Assembly: GCF_019104725.1 (NCBI RefSeq)
Contig: NZ_JAHRXF010000024.1
Coordinates: forward strand, 22,601-86,600
Length of the DNA: 64,000 bases
Reading direction: 5' to 3'
From: Streptomyces corallincola
Lineage (GTDB): Bacteria; Actinomycetota; Actinomycetes; Streptomycetales; Streptomycetaceae
The notes below the pieces were generated by a model. That model was not told where the DNA came from. It ran no database searches and saw only the letters and a program-made list of their open reading frames with translations. Position numbers and translations under genes: made by a program. The stretch's first letter is position 1. Each line of letters opens with the position of its first letter. Positions 16,677 to 25,682 of the stretch are shown piece by piece.

Positions 16677-17984
16677 ATGAGCGCACCCGCCCGCTTCGAC
16701 CGCGGCCACACCGACGACCTGACGACCTTCCTCGCGGCGAGCCCGTCGCCGTTCCACGCCGTGGCCGAGGCGGCCCGGCGGCTGGAGAAGGCGGGCTTCC
16801 GGCAGGTCGCGGAGACGGACGCCTGGGACGGGACGAGCGGCGGCCGGTACGTACTGCGCGGCGGCGCGATCATCGCCTGGTACGTCCCCGAGGGCGCCGC
16901 CCCGCACACCCCGTTCCGGATCGTCGGCGCGCACACCGACTCCCCGAACCTGCGGGTCAAGCCCCGCCCCGACAGCGGCGCGCACGGCTGGCGCCAGGTC
17001 GCGGTGGAGATCTACGGCGGACCGCTGCTCAACTCCTGGCTGGACCGGGACCTCGGCATCGCCGGGCGGCTGACCCTGCGCGACGGCTCCGAGACGCTGG
17101 TCAACGTGGACCGGCCGCTGCTGCGGGTGCCGCAGCTCGCCATCCACCTGGACCGCTCGGTCGGCACGGACGGGCTGAAGCTGGACAAGCAGCGGCACGT
17201 GCAGCCGGTGTGGGGACTGACCGGCGACGCGGCGGACCCCCGTGAGGGCGACCTCATCGCCTTCCTGGAGGAGGAGGCCGGGCTCGCCGCCGGGTCCGTC
17301 ACCGGCTGGGACCTGATGACGCACTCCGTCGAGCCGCCCGCCTACCTGGGCCGGGACCGCGAACTCCTCGCCGGGCCGCGCATGGACAACCTGCTCTCGG
17401 TGCACGCGGCCACCGCCGCGCTCGCCGCCGCCGCGTCCGCGGGCACCGCCCTGAACCACATCCCGGTCCTGGCCGCCTTCGACCACGAGGAGAACGGCTC
17501 CCAGTCCGACACCGGCGCCGACGGCCCGCTGCTCGGTACGGTCCTGGAGCGCTCGGTGTTCGCGCGCGGCGGATCGTACGAGGACCGCGCCCGCGCCTTC
17601 GCGGGCACCGTCTGCCTCTCCTCCGACACCGGGCATGCCGTGCACCCCAACTACGCGGAGCGGCACGACCCGACGCACCACCCGCGCGTCAACGGCGGAC
17701 CCATCCTCAAGGTCAACGTGAACAACCGCTACGCCACGGACGGTTCGGGCCGCGCGGTATTCGCCGCCGCGTGCGAGCGGGCGGGCGTCCCCTTCCAGAC
17801 GTTCGTCTCCAACAACTCCATGCCCTGCGGCACCACCATCGGCCCGATCACCGCCGCCCGGCACGGCATCCGCACCGTGGACATCGGTGTCGCCATCCTC
17901 TCCATGCACAGCGCCCGCGAACTCTGCGGCGACCAGGACCCGTTCCTCCTGGCGAACGCGCTCGTGGTGTTCCTGGAGGGGTAG
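16677..17984 (+). CDS. M18 family aminopeptidase
   Basis: A 435-aa zinc aminopeptidase of the M18/DNPEP-ApeB family that removes N-terminal (often acidic) residues from peptides in the cytoplasm. Metal and catalytic motifs are in order: GAHTDSP (first His ligand), GPRMDNLLS (bridging Asp), FDHEENGSQ (catalytic and ligand Glu), SSDTGHAVHPNY (Asp ligand) and ILSMHSARE (last His ligand). The length matches the family. TAAGGT lies about seven bases before the ATG and no Shine-Dalgarno sequence is seen, so the mRNA is probably leaderless. Confidence 0.93.
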   Translation: MSAPARFDRGHTDDLTTFLAASPSPFHAVAEAARRLEKAGFRQVAETDAWDGTSGGRYVLRGGAIIAWYVPEGAAPHTPFRIVGAHTDSPNLRVKPRPDSGAHGWRQVAVEIYGGPLLNSWLDRDLGIAGRLTLRDGSETLVNVDRPLLRVPQLAIHLDRSVGTDGLKLDKQRHVQPVWGLTGDAADPREGDLIAFLEEEAGLAAGSVTGWDLMTHSVEPPAYLGRDRELLAGPRMDNLLSVHAATAALAAAASAGTALNHIPVLAAFDHEENGSQSDTGADGPLLGTVLERSVFARGGSYEDRARAFAGTVCLSSDTGHAVHPNYAERHDPTHHPRVNGGPILKVNVNNRYATDGSGRAVFAAACERAGVPFQTFVSNNSMPCGTTIGPITAARHGIRTVDIGVAILSMHSARELCGDQDPFLLANALVVFLEG

Positions 17985-18096
17985 TTCACCCGTCGGCTCC
18001 CCGATGACGCGTCAACTCCGGTTCCGCATGGGTGCGTCGGCGGGGGGTACCCGGAACGCACCGGAGATTCCGGTGACGCAAGGGGAGGCGACGACT

Positions 18097-18348
18097 ATGG
18101 GTCTCGGCGGCTGCATCATCCTCATCGCCGTGGGAGCCATCCTCACGTTCGCGACCGACTGGCACATGCAGGGGATCAACATCGACCTCGTCGGCGTCAT
18201 CCTCATGGCCGTCGGTCTCATCGGCATCGCCGCGTTCAGCGGCATCGCCCGCCGTCGCCGGGTCCTGCTCCCGCCGACGGAGGTCGTGGAGGAGGACCCC
18301 CACCGCCATCACCACGGAGACGGGTACCGGGACGGCTACGGCGTCTGA
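18097..18348 (+). CDS. DUF6458-type small membrane protein
   Basis: An 83-aa protein with two membrane helices (~2-20 and ~30-50, the GCIILIAVGAILTFAT...VGVILMAVGLIGI pattern), a basic RRRR stop-transfer and a polar tail ending in a His/Gly-rich stretch. The start at 18097 is fixed by AGGGGAGG six to seven bases upstream. This architecture matches a widespread actinobacterial family of unknown function (DUF6458). It is single, between an aminopeptidase and a convergent thioredoxin-NHL gene. Confidence 0.75.
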   Translation: MGLGGCIILIAVGAILTFATDWHMQGINIDLVGVILMAVGLIGIAAFSGIARRRRVLLPPTEVVEEDPHRHHHGDGYRDGYGV

Positions 18349-18440
18349 GGCACCCGCTCCCTTCCGTACACCGGGCCGGACACCCGGAGCCTCAACAGGC
18401 CCCGGGCGCCCGGCCCTTCGTACGCCCGGGACGCCGCCGC

Positions 18441-20279
18441 TCAGCTCCGCCCGTCGAGCCCGGTCAGCACCAGCGGGAGCCGGTCGGCGGCACCCGCGAC
18501 GAGTCGTACCGGAACGCCCCAGTCCTGCTGGTGGACATGGCAGGCCGGGTACGTCTCCCCGGCGGCGTCGGGATCGGCCTCGTCGCAGGAGGCGGCCGTC
18601 GCGGAGACGTGCAGGACGCCTTCCGGGACGGCCGGGTTCAGCTCCAACTCACGGGTGAGGGCGGTGCCCGCGCCGTCGCCCCCGAGCAGCAGCTCGGGCG
18701 GGGTGGCGGAGACCAAGAGCCGGGTCGCGGGGCCGTGACGCCCGTCGAGTCTCTGCCCGGCGGGGGCCCGGAAGATCACGTCCAGGGCGAGGCGCCCCGG
18801 TGCCACCTCGGTCGCGGCGCGCGGGGTGCGGTGCGCGACCGCGTCCACCCTGACCGCCTCCTCGGGCAGCCGCAGCCGGGTCAGCCGGTGCCGTGCCGAC
18901 TCCACGACCACGATGTCGTCCCCGGCCAGCACCGCGCCGCTGGGCTCGCGCAGATCGGTGGCCAGCGTGCTGACCTCACCGGTGGCGGGGTCGTAGCGGC
19001 GCAGCGCGTGGTTGTACGTGTCGGCCACCGCGACCGAGCCGTCCGGGAGCGCGGTGACGCCCAACGGGTGCTGGAACAGGGCCTGTTCGGCGGAGCCATC
19101 GCGGTGGCCGAAGTCGAAGAGGCCGGTGCCGACGGCGGTGTGGACACTGCCGTCGGGCTCCACCCAGCGCAGGGCGGAGGTCTCGGAGTCCGCGACCCAG
19201 AGCCGTTCGGGGGTGGCCGCGAGCCCGGAGGGCTGCGCGAACCACGCCTCGGCGCCCGGCCCGTCCACCAGGCCCTCGTTACTGGTCCCGGCGGCGACGG
19301 CGACCGTCTCCGTCGCCGGGTCGTACGTCCACAGCTGGTGGATACCGGCCAGGGCGATCCACACCCGCCCGCCGAACACGGCCACGTCCCACGGCGAGGA
19401 GAGGTCGGTCGCGCGGGCCGGACCCCCGGTGGGCGAGCCCCGCCACCACTGCCTGCCCGTCCCGGCGAGGGTGGTCACGGCGCCGGTGGCGGGGTCGAGG
19501 CGGCGCAGGGCGTGGTTGACGGTGTCCGCGACGACGATCCCGCCGTCGTCCAGCAGGGCGAGCCCCTGCGGCTCGCTGAACGCGGCCGTCTCCGCCGGAC
19601 CGTCCGTGAAGCCCCGCCCGCCGCTGCCGATGCGCCGTACGACGGTCTCCGCGTCCTCGGCCAGCTCCACGAGCTGGTGCCGGGTGGTGTCGCTGACCAG
19701 GAAGGTCCCGCCGGGCAGCGCCAGCACCTTGCCGGGGAACCGCAGCGCGGTCGCCTCCGGCTCCGGCTCCACGTACGGACCGTCGCCCCGGCGCAGGGTG
19801 CCCTTCGCGGCGTGCTCGGCCTCCAGCTCCCCGACCAGCCGCTCAATGGCGTGCACATGCCCCTCTCCGGCGTGCTGCGCCACCACGTACCCCTCCGGGT
19901 CGATCACCACCAGCGTCGGCCACGCCCGCACCGCGTACTGCTTCCACGTCGCCAGCTCCGGATCGTCCAGCACCGGGTGCGCCACCCCGTACCGCTCCAC
20001 GGCGTCCACCACCGCCGCGTGCTCCGCCTCGTGCGCGAACTTCGGCGAATGCACCCCGACGACGACGAGCGTCTCCCGGTGCCGCTCCTCCAACTCCCGC
20101 AGCTCGTCCAGCACATGCAGACAGTTGACGCAGCAGAACGTCCAGAAATCGAGCACGACCACACGTCCCCGCAGATCGGCCAGCCGGTACGCCTTCCCGC
20201 CGGTATTCAGCCAGCCCCCCGCCCCGACCAACTCGGGGGCACGGACGCGGGCGGCGCGGCGGGGGACGGTACCGGTCAT
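18441..20279 (-). CDS. Thioredoxin-like/NHL-repeat protein (NHLRC2-like)
   Basis: A 612-aa protein. Residues ~10-170 form a TlpA/thioredoxin-like fold with LDFWTFCCVNCLHVLDEL; the CVNC pair is the redox motif. Residues ~180-520 form NHL/beta-propeller repeats (recurring ...VVADTVNHALRRLDPATG... and ...VAVADTYNHALRRYDPATG...). A C-terminal beta-rich domain follows. The arrangement is that of NHLRC2-type proteins, whose role is not settled in bacteria. There is no signal peptide, so it is probably cytoplasmic. The start at 20279 was chosen at MTGTVPRRAARV, directly before the thioredoxin fold; the frame remains open upstream by chance of high GC. Confidence 0.88.
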   Translation of the reverse strand: MTGTVPRRAARVRAPELVGAGGWLNTGGKAYRLADLRGRVVVLDFWTFCCVNCLHVLDELRELEERHRETLVVVGVHSPKFAHEAEHAAVVDAVERYGVAHPVLDDPELATWKQYAVRAWPTLVVIDPEGYVVAQHAGEGHVHAIERLVGELEAEHAAKGTLRRGDGPYVEPEPEATALRFPGKVLALPGGTFLVSDTTRHQLVELAEDAETVVRRIGSGGRGFTDGPAETAAFSEPQGLALLDDGGIVVADTVNHALRRLDPATGAVTTLAGTGRQWWRGSPTGGPARATDLSSPWDVAVFGGRVWIALAGIHQLWTYDPATETVAVAAGTSNEGLVDGPGAEAWFAQPSGLAATPERLWVADSETSALRWVEPDGSVHTAVGTGLFDFGHRDGSAEQALFQHPLGVTALPDGSVAVADTYNHALRRYDPATGEVSTLATDLREPSGAVLAGDDIVVVESARHRLTRLRLPEEAVRVDAVAHRTPRAATEVAPGRLALDVIFRAPAGQRLDGRHGPATRLLVSATPPELLLGGDGAGTALTRELELNPAVPEGVLHVSATAASCDEADPDAAGETYPACHVHQQDWGVPVRLVAGAADRLPLVLTGLDGRS

Positions 20280-20480
20280 GGGACCAGGGTGGCACCCCGG
20301 CTCACGACCTGCGCGCCCCCTCCCGCGCGGGTCCGTATGGTGGACATCCGGGTCGTCCGGGGGTGTGGGGGGGTCGGGTGCCGCCACGGACCACGGTGGC
20401 GGGCAGCACCTCCCACTCCTTCCCCCGCCCTCGGGCCGTGTGGGCGACCGCTGTACCGGTCGCGGCGGAGGGATGAGCGC

Positions 20481-20951
20481 GTGGCACGTACCGAGTTCTA
20501 CGACGACCCCGAAGCGCCGGAACCGAACAGTCTCGTGGTCGCCGCCTCGGCGGTCGTGGCCGACGAGGACGGCCGGATCCTCCTCCAGCGCCGGGCCGAC
20601 AGCGGGCTGTGGGCGCTGCCCGGCGGGGGCATGGAGATGGGGGACACCCTGCCGGGGGCGGCGGTGCGGGAAGTCCGGGAGGAGACCGGCCTGGAGGTCG
20701 AGATCACGGGGCTGGTGGGGACGTACACCGACCCCCGGCATGTGATCGCGTACGGAGACGGGGAAGTACGGCGGCAGTTCAACGTGTGCTTCACCGCGCG
20801 GATCGTCGGGGGCGATCTCGCCATCTCCGACGAGAGCACCGAACTCCGCTTCGTGCACCCCGCCGAGCTCGACGCTCTGGCCATGCACCACACGCAGCGG
20901 CTGCGGCTGCGGCACTACCTGGAACACCGGAACGCGCCGTATCTCGGGTGA
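20481..20951 (+). CDS. Nudix hydrolase
   Basis: A 156-aa Nudix protein with the signature GGGMEMGDTLPGAAVREVREE...TGLEVE at about residues 46-70, containing the REVREETG core that binds divalent metal. It hydrolyses a nucleoside diphosphate linked to an unknown moiety. GTG at 20481 is chosen because GGAGGGA lies eight to twelve bases upstream and the N-terminus ARTEFYDDPEAPEPNSLVVA matches a Streptomyces subfamily. The spacing to the following LURP-like gene is short (43 bp), so the two may be co-transcribed. Confidence 0.88.
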   Translation: MARTEFYDDPEAPEPNSLVVAASAVVADEDGRILLQRRADSGLWALPGGGMEMGDTLPGAAVREVREETGLEVEITGLVGTYTDPRHVIAYGDGEVRRQFNVCFTARIVGGDLAISDESTELRFVHPAELDALAMHHTQRLRLRHYLEHRNAPYLG

Positions 20952-20994
20952 GCCGGTCCGTGACGGCGGCCCTGGGATGGGGAACGGTCTCTCC

Positions 20995-21489
20995 ATGAGA
21001 TTTCTTGTGCGGGACCGGCTGCTCGGTATCGGGGACGACTACTGGATCGAGGACGACCAGGGGCGGAAGGTGTACCTGGTCGATGGCAAGGCGATGCGGC
21101 TGCGGGACACCTTCGAGTTGAAGGACGCGCAGGGGCGGGTGCTGATCGACATCCACCAGAAGATGTTCGCGCTGCGGGACACGATGGTGATCGAGCGGGA
21201 CGGGGAGGGCCTGGCGCGGATCAAGCGCAAGCGGCTGTCGCTGCTGCGCAACCACTACCGGGTCTCGCTGGCGGACGGCACCGACCTGGACGTCAGCGGC
21301 AAGATCCTCGACCACGAGTTCGCGGTCGAGTACGACGGGGAGCTGCTCGCGGTGATCTCGCGCCGCTGGCTGCACCTGCGGGACACCTACGGCGTGGACG
21401 TCGTACGGGACGACGCCGATCCGGCGCTGCTCATCGCCATCGCGGTGTGTGTGATCCACCTCGCGGAGAAGGAGCGGGAGGACGACTGA
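20995..21489 (+). CDS. LURP-one-related/Tubby-like barrel protein
   Basis: A 164-aa protein of the LURP-one-related (DUF567) family: short beta strands alternate with R-D-T and K-I/R-K repeats (MRLRDTFELKD, MFALRDTMVIERD, RWLHLRDTYGVDV), and a hydrophobic C-terminal helix is typical of the Tubby-like barrel. The start at MRFLVRDRLLGIGDDYW matches the family N-terminus; an in-frame ATG 18 bases upstream is possible. The function in bacteria is unknown; phospholipid or membrane binding has been proposed for the fold. Confidence 0.8.
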   Translation: MRFLVRDRLLGIGDDYWIEDDQGRKVYLVDGKAMRLRDTFELKDAQGRVLIDIHQKMFALRDTMVIERDGEGLARIKRKRLSLLRNHYRVSLADGTDLDVSGKILDHEFAVEYDGELLAVISRRWLHLRDTYGVDVVRDDADPALLIAIAVCVIHLAEKEREDD

Positions 21490-21522
21490 CTCCTCCCGTG
21501 CCCGTCCTGGTCCCGGCCCACC

Positions 21523-22317
21523 TCAGCGGCGCGGCGGGGCCAGGCCCAGCAGGCGGTCCTTCAGGGCCGGGAACCGCTCGCGGGTATCGGTGACCGTCGC
21601 CGGGTCGAACTCGACCGTCAGGACCTCCTCGCCGGGCCCCGCCTCCGCCAGCACCTCGCCCCACGGATCGACCACGATCGAGTGACCCGCCTGGGGAACT
21701 CCGGCGTGCGTCCCGGCCGTTCCACAGGCGAGTACGAACGACTGGTTCTCCACCGCGCGGGCCCGCGCCAGCAGGGTCCAGTGGCCGCGCCGCCGCTCCG
21801 GCCAGCCCGCGGGGAGGACCAGCGTCTCGGCTCCCGCGTCCACCAGGGCGCGGAAGAGCTCGGGGAAACGGAGGTCGTAGCAGGTGCCCAGACCGAGCGT
21901 GGTCCCCGGCAGCCGTACGGTCACGAGGTCCCGCCCCGCGCCCATCAGTACCGCCTCGCCCCGGTCGAAGCCGAAGCGGTGGATCTTGCGGTAGGCGGCG
22001 GCGAGTTCACCGGAGGGGGAGAAGACGAGGGACGTGTTGTAGAGGGGCCCGTCGGGGTCGCGCTCCGGGATCGACCCGGCGTGCAGCCAGACGCCCGTGT
22101 CGCGGGCGGCGGCGGCCATCGCCTCGTAGGTGGGGCCCTCCAGCGGCTCGGCCTCGGTGCCGAACGCCTCGTAGGCGAAGGCTCCGGTGGTCCAGAGTTC
22201 GGGGAGGACCACGAGGTCGGACCCGGTCTGCTCGCGGACGAGCGCGGCGGCGCGCAGCCGCCGGGCGTCCGGGGATTCGGCCTCGTCCACGGCGATCTGG
22301 ATCAGCGAGGCGCGCAC
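21523..22317 (-). CDS. Carbon-nitrogen hydrolase (nitrilase superfamily)
   Basis: A 264-aa amidase-type hydrolase with the Glu-Lys-Cys triad: VVLPELW (Glu, ~residue 40), AYRKIHRFGFDRGE (Lys, ~110) and LGTCYDLRFPE (Cys, ~145). The family cleaves non-peptide C-N bonds, such as omega-amides or carbamoyl groups; the substrate is unknown. The start is a GTG at 22317 (VRASLIQIAVDE), the usual N-terminus of the fold; the open frame upstream is not part of the protein. It is divergent from the mycothiol-type gene. Confidence 0.87.
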   Translation of the reverse strand: MRASLIQIAVDEAESPDARRLRAAALVREQTGSDLVVLPELWTTGAFAYEAFGTEAEPLEGPTYEAMAAAARDTGVWLHAGSIPERDPDGPLYNTSLVFSPSGELAAAYRKIHRFGFDRGEAVLMGAGRDLVTVRLPGTTLGLGTCYDLRFPELFRALVDAGAETLVLPAGWPERRRGHWTLLARARAVENQSFVLACGTAGTHAGVPQAGHSIVVDPWGEVLAEAGPGEEVLTVEFDPATVTDTRERFPALKDRLLGLAPPRR

Positions 22318-22500
22318 ACTACCACCGTCCTGGCATTCGAGTCGTCCACACGGGCCTACGATCGTCACACGAAAGCACTGCCGGGGTGCCTCACAGCAGC
22401 GTAACTTAGCGTTTCGAGACGCCCGCCGAGTGCAGCCACCTCCCGCTGGCACAGCCGCCATCACCCGCCCGTGTACCGACCGCCGAGGGGTCCCGTTTCC

Positions 22501-23325
22501 GTGAGTCTGCATCCCACCCTCCAGCCCTACGCCGACGCCTGGACCCATTCCATCGACGCGATATCCGAGCTGGTGCAGCCGCTGCCGGAGGCCGACTGGA
22601 ACCGTCGGACGCCGTGCCCCGGCTGGTCGGTGCGCGACATCGTGTCGCACGTCATCGGCCTGGACTGCGAGGCGCTGGGCGACCCGCGCCCCATCCACAC
22701 GCTCCCACGCGACCTGTTCCACGTGACCAACGAGCACCAGCGGTACATGGAGATGCAGGTGGACGTCCGCCGCCACCACACGGCGCCGGAGATGACGTCC
22801 GAGCTGGAGTACACGGTCATCCGGCGCAACCGGCAGCTCCGCAACGAGTCCCGCGACCCCGGCACCAAGGTGCGCGGCCCGCTCGGCAGCGAGGTCACGC
22901 TGGAGCACTCCATGCGGATGCGGGCGTTCGACGTGTGGCTGCACGAGCAGGACCTGCGCTGGACACTCGGCCGCCCCGGCAACCTCGACTCGCCGGGCGC
23001 GTACGTCGTACGGGACGCGCTGCTGGAGGCGCTGCCCAAGGTGGTCGCCAAGGACGCGGGGGCGCCGCGCAGTTCGGCGGTCGTCTTCGACGTGCACGGG
23101 CCGCTGGAGTTCCTGCGCACCATCCGCGTGGACATCCAGGGCCGCGGCACCCTGGAGACCTCCCCCGCGCTGGGCCCCGCCGCCACCCTCACCCTCGACT
23201 GGGAGACGTACGTCCGGCTCGCCGCCGGGCGTCTGACCCCGGAGGCGGTGGCGGACCGGGTGAAGACGGAGGGCGATCTCGATCTGGCCTCCGCGATCCT
23301 GCGGAACTTCACGGTGACGCCGTAG
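22501..23325 (+). CDS. Mycothiol-dependent maleylpyruvate-isomerase-like (DinB-fold) protein
   Basis: A 274-aa protein of the actinobacterial TIGR03083-type family. The N-terminal DinB-like four-helix domain has WSVRDIVSHVIGLDCEAL (His ligand) and FDVWLHEQDLRWTLG (His-Glu-Gln-Asp). Together these form the divalent metal site used by mycothiol-dependent isomerases and transferases. The C-terminal SCP2-like region (~190-270) includes TLDWETYVRLAAGR. It probably acts on a mycothiol or small-molecule substrate in the cytoplasm, but the reaction is not known. The start GTG at 22501 (VSLHPTLQPYADAWTHSID) has GAGGGG about ten bases upstream; an in-frame GTG at 22471 is the alternative. Confidence 0.82.
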   Translation: MSLHPTLQPYADAWTHSIDAISELVQPLPEADWNRRTPCPGWSVRDIVSHVIGLDCEALGDPRPIHTLPRDLFHVTNEHQRYMEMQVDVRRHHTAPEMTSELEYTVIRRNRQLRNESRDPGTKVRGPLGSEVTLEHSMRMRAFDVWLHEQDLRWTLGRPGNLDSPGAYVVRDALLEALPKVVAKDAGAPRSSAVVFDVHGPLEFLRTIRVDIQGRGTLETSPALGPAATLTLDWETYVRLAAGRLTPEAVADRVKTEGDLDLASAILRNFTVTP

Positions 23326-23403
23326 CGCTGGCGGGGCGGGGGCAGGGTCCGGGGGCGGGAAATCCGGATGTGCCCGGCGGGCCGCGCCACTAGCGTGCGC
23401 GGA

Positions 23404-24168
23404 ATGGACGATCTCCCCCCTCGCCTGTCCCGGCTCACCTTCCACGGCCCCCTGTCCGACGCCCGCGCGGACGCGATGGTGCGGCGGCTGGCCACTCCAC
23501 GCCCCGCCCGCGTGCTGGACATCGGCTGTGGCTGGGGCGAGTTGATGCTGCGGGTGCTGGCGGCCGTACCGGGCGCGACGGGCGTCGGGGTCGATCTGAA
23601 CGGCGAGGATCTGGCGCGGGGCCGCGCGAACGCGGTGGCCCGGGGGCTGGGTGAACGGGTCGAGTTCGTCGCGGAGTCGGCCGTCGGGACGGTACGGGGA
23701 CCGGCGGACCTCGTGCTGTGCCTGGGCGCGAGCCACGCGCTGACCGAGGACGGCGCGGGCCTGCCGGACGCGCTCCGCGCGCTGCGGCGGCTCGTCGCGG
23801 ACGGCGGGCGCGTGCTGCTGGGCGAGGGCTTCTGGCAACGGACGCCCACGGCGGACGAGTTGTCACGCATGTGGCCCGGCGCCTCCCCCACCGACCACCC
23901 CTCCCTCCCCGCCCTCCTCGACCTCGCCGTCTCCACCGGCTTCCGCCCCGAGTGGACCGAGACCGCCGGCCCCGACGAGTGGGACGCCTTCGAATCCGCC
24001 TACCAGGCCGACACCGAAGTCTGGCTAGCCCACCACCCCACCCACCCCCTGGCCCCGCAGACCCGCGACCGCCTGGACACCCACCGCGCCCAGTGGATGG
24101 CCTACCGGGGCGTGCTGGGCCTGGCATACCTGACCTTGGTCCCACTGAGCGGACAGATCCCCGACTGA
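23404..24168 (+). CDS. Class I SAM-dependent methyltransferase
   Basis: A 254-aa Rossmann-fold methyltransferase. Motif I is LDIGCGWGELMLRVL (residues ~39-53), followed by GVDLNGEDL (acidic end of beta-2), VEFVAES and the post-motif LVLCLGASHAL. The C-terminal half has helices probably forming the substrate cap. This type of small stand-alone enzyme cannot be assigned a substrate from sequence. It is separated from the upstream gene by 78 bp and converges on the MFS gene across a 65-bp repeat array. Confidence 0.87.
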   Translation: MDDLPPRLSRLTFHGPLSDARADAMVRRLATPRPARVLDIGCGWGELMLRVLAAVPGATGVGVDLNGEDLARGRANAVARGLGERVEFVAESAVGTVRGPADLVLCLGASHALTEDGAGLPDALRALRRLVADGGRVLLGEGFWQRTPTADELSRMWPGASPTDHPSLPALLDLAVSTGFRPEWTETAGPDEWDAFESAYQADTEVWLAHHPTHPLAPQTRDRLDTHRAQWMAYRGVLGLAYLTLVPLSGQIPD

Positions 24169-24170
24169 AC

Positions 24171-24364
24171 GGCGGCACAGCCGCCCCCAGGGGCGATGGA
24201 AACTGCGCGACCAGCCACAGCGGACGTACACGCAACGGACGGCCCGAGCTTCCAGGGGCGCGGGGAACTGCGCAACCAGCCGAAACGGGCCCGCACCCGA
24301 CAACGAACCAGACTCGTCAGGGGCGCGGGGAACTGCGCAACCATCGACAGCGGGCCCGCACCCC
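24171..24364. repeat. Three-copy 65-bp repeat array with edge hairpin
   Basis: Three head-to-tail units with GGGGCG at 24190, 24255 and 24320, a spacing of exactly 65 bp. The core GGGGAACTGCGC(G/A)ACCA is the reverse complement of the core in the 12.3-kb array, so the two arrays are inverted relative to each other. The hairpin GGCGGC-ACA-GCCGCC (24171-24185) marks the left edge, starting three bases after the methyltransferase stop. The array lies between convergent genes and could act as or near a terminator; no coding content. Confidence 0.88.
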
Positions 24365-24374
24365 ATTCGCCCCC

Positions 24375-25682
24375 TCACGCCGGGACGTGGACCGTTTCCA
24401 CCCGGCTGGCGACAAGCCGCTCCCGCTCCAACCGCGCGGCACGCCCCCGCAGACGAAGGATCTGCGTGAGACCCACCGCCTGGAGGAGAAAGACGGAGGA
24501 GAAGGCGATCCGGTAGTTCTGGCCGGTGGAGTCGAGGAGAACGCCGACGAGGAAAAGGGTCGTCATGGAGGCGATGAAGCCGCCCATGTTGGTGATGCCG
24601 GAGGCGGTGCCCTGGCGGGTTGGGGGGTTGGCGGGGCGGGAGAAGTCGAAGCCGAGCATGGAGGCGGGGCCGCAGGCGCCGAGGACGGTGCAGAGGACGA
24701 CCAGGAGCCACATGGGGGCGTGCGGGCCGGGCCACGCCAGGGTGACGGCCCAGAGCGCGGCGGTGGCGGCGACCGTACCGAGGGCCAGCGGGAGCCGCGC
24801 CGCGTGGTGCCGGGCGACGACTTGGCCGTAGACGAGCCCGACGACCATGTTGGACAGCACGACGAGGGTGAGCAGGGTGCCCGCGGTGGCACGGGAGAGC
24901 CCCTGGGCCTCGACGAGGAACGGCAGGCCCCACAGCAGCAGGAACACCATCGCGGGGAACTGGGTGGTGAAGTGGACCCACATGCCGAGCCGGGTGCCGG
25001 GCTCCCGCCAGGACGCGGCGATCTGACGGCGGACGTAGGAGGCGCCCCGGTGCGGGGAGGGCTCGGGGGCGTACCCCTCGGGGTGGTCCTTGAGGAACAC
25101 CAGGGTCAGGAGCAGGACGGCGACGCCCGCGAGGGAGCTGCCCGCGAAGGTGGCGGTCCAGCCGACACCGTGCAGCAGCCGGGCGATGACCAGGGTGGAG
25201 ACGAGGTTGCCGCCCATCCCCGCGAGCCCCGCGACCTGGGCGATCATCGGACCGCGCCGCGCGGGGAACCAGCGGGTGCCGAGCCGCAGGACGCTGATGA
25301 AGGTCATGGCGTCGCCGCAGCCGAGCAGTGCGCGGGAGGCGAGCGCGGTGCCGTAGGACGGGGAGAGGGCGAAGCCGAGCTGGCCGGTGGTGAAGAGCAC
25401 CGCGCCGAGGGTGAGGACCTTCTTGGTGCCGAGCCGGTCCACGAGCAGGCCGACGGGTATCTGCATGCCCGCGTAGACGAGGAGTTGGAGGATGGAGAAC
25501 GTGGACAGCGCGGAGGCGTCGATGTGGAAGCGGGCCGCCGCGTCGAGTCCGGCGACGCCGAGCGAGGTGCGGAAGACGACGGCGACGAGGTAGACGGCGA
25601 CGCCGACGGACCAGACGAGGACGGCGCGTCGGCCGCCCGGCGGGTCGCCGGGCAGGGCGGGGGCGGGGGCGGCGGCGCTCAC
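24375..25682 (-). CDS. Major facilitator superfamily transporter
   Basis: A 435-aa MFS permease with 12 predicted membrane helices in two halves. The loop 2-3 signature is present as GLLVDRLGTKKVLTLG (residues ~68-84). An amphipathic, charged mid-loop (~200-220, DHPEGYAPEPSPHRG) links the halves. The overall look is of the organophosphate/sugar-acid or nitrate-type MFS_1 group, but the substrate cannot be assigned. The GTG start at 25682 overlaps the TGA of the upstream GntR gene (GTGA), so the two are translationally coupled and the regulator probably senses the substrate or a metabolite of it. Confidence 0.87.
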   Translation of the reverse strand: MSAAAPAPALPGDPPGGRRAVLVWSVGVAVYLVAVVFRTSLGVAGLDAAARFHIDASALSTFSILQLLVYAGMQIPVGLLVDRLGTKKVLTLGAVLFTTGQLGFALSPSYGTALASRALLGCGDAMTFISVLRLGTRWFPARRGPMIAQVAGLAGMGGNLVSTLVIARLLHGVGWTATFAGSSLAGVAVLLLTLVFLKDHPEGYAPEPSPHRGASYVRRQIAASWREPGTRLGMWVHFTTQFPAMVFLLLWGLPFLVEAQGLSRATAGTLLTLVVLSNMVVGLVYGQVVARHHAARLPLALGTVAATAALWAVTLAWPGPHAPMWLLVVLCTVLGACGPASMLGFDFSRPANPPTRQGTASGITNMGGFIASMTTLFLVGVLLDSTGQNYRIAFSSVFLLQAVGLTQILRLRGRAARLERERLVASRVETVHVPA

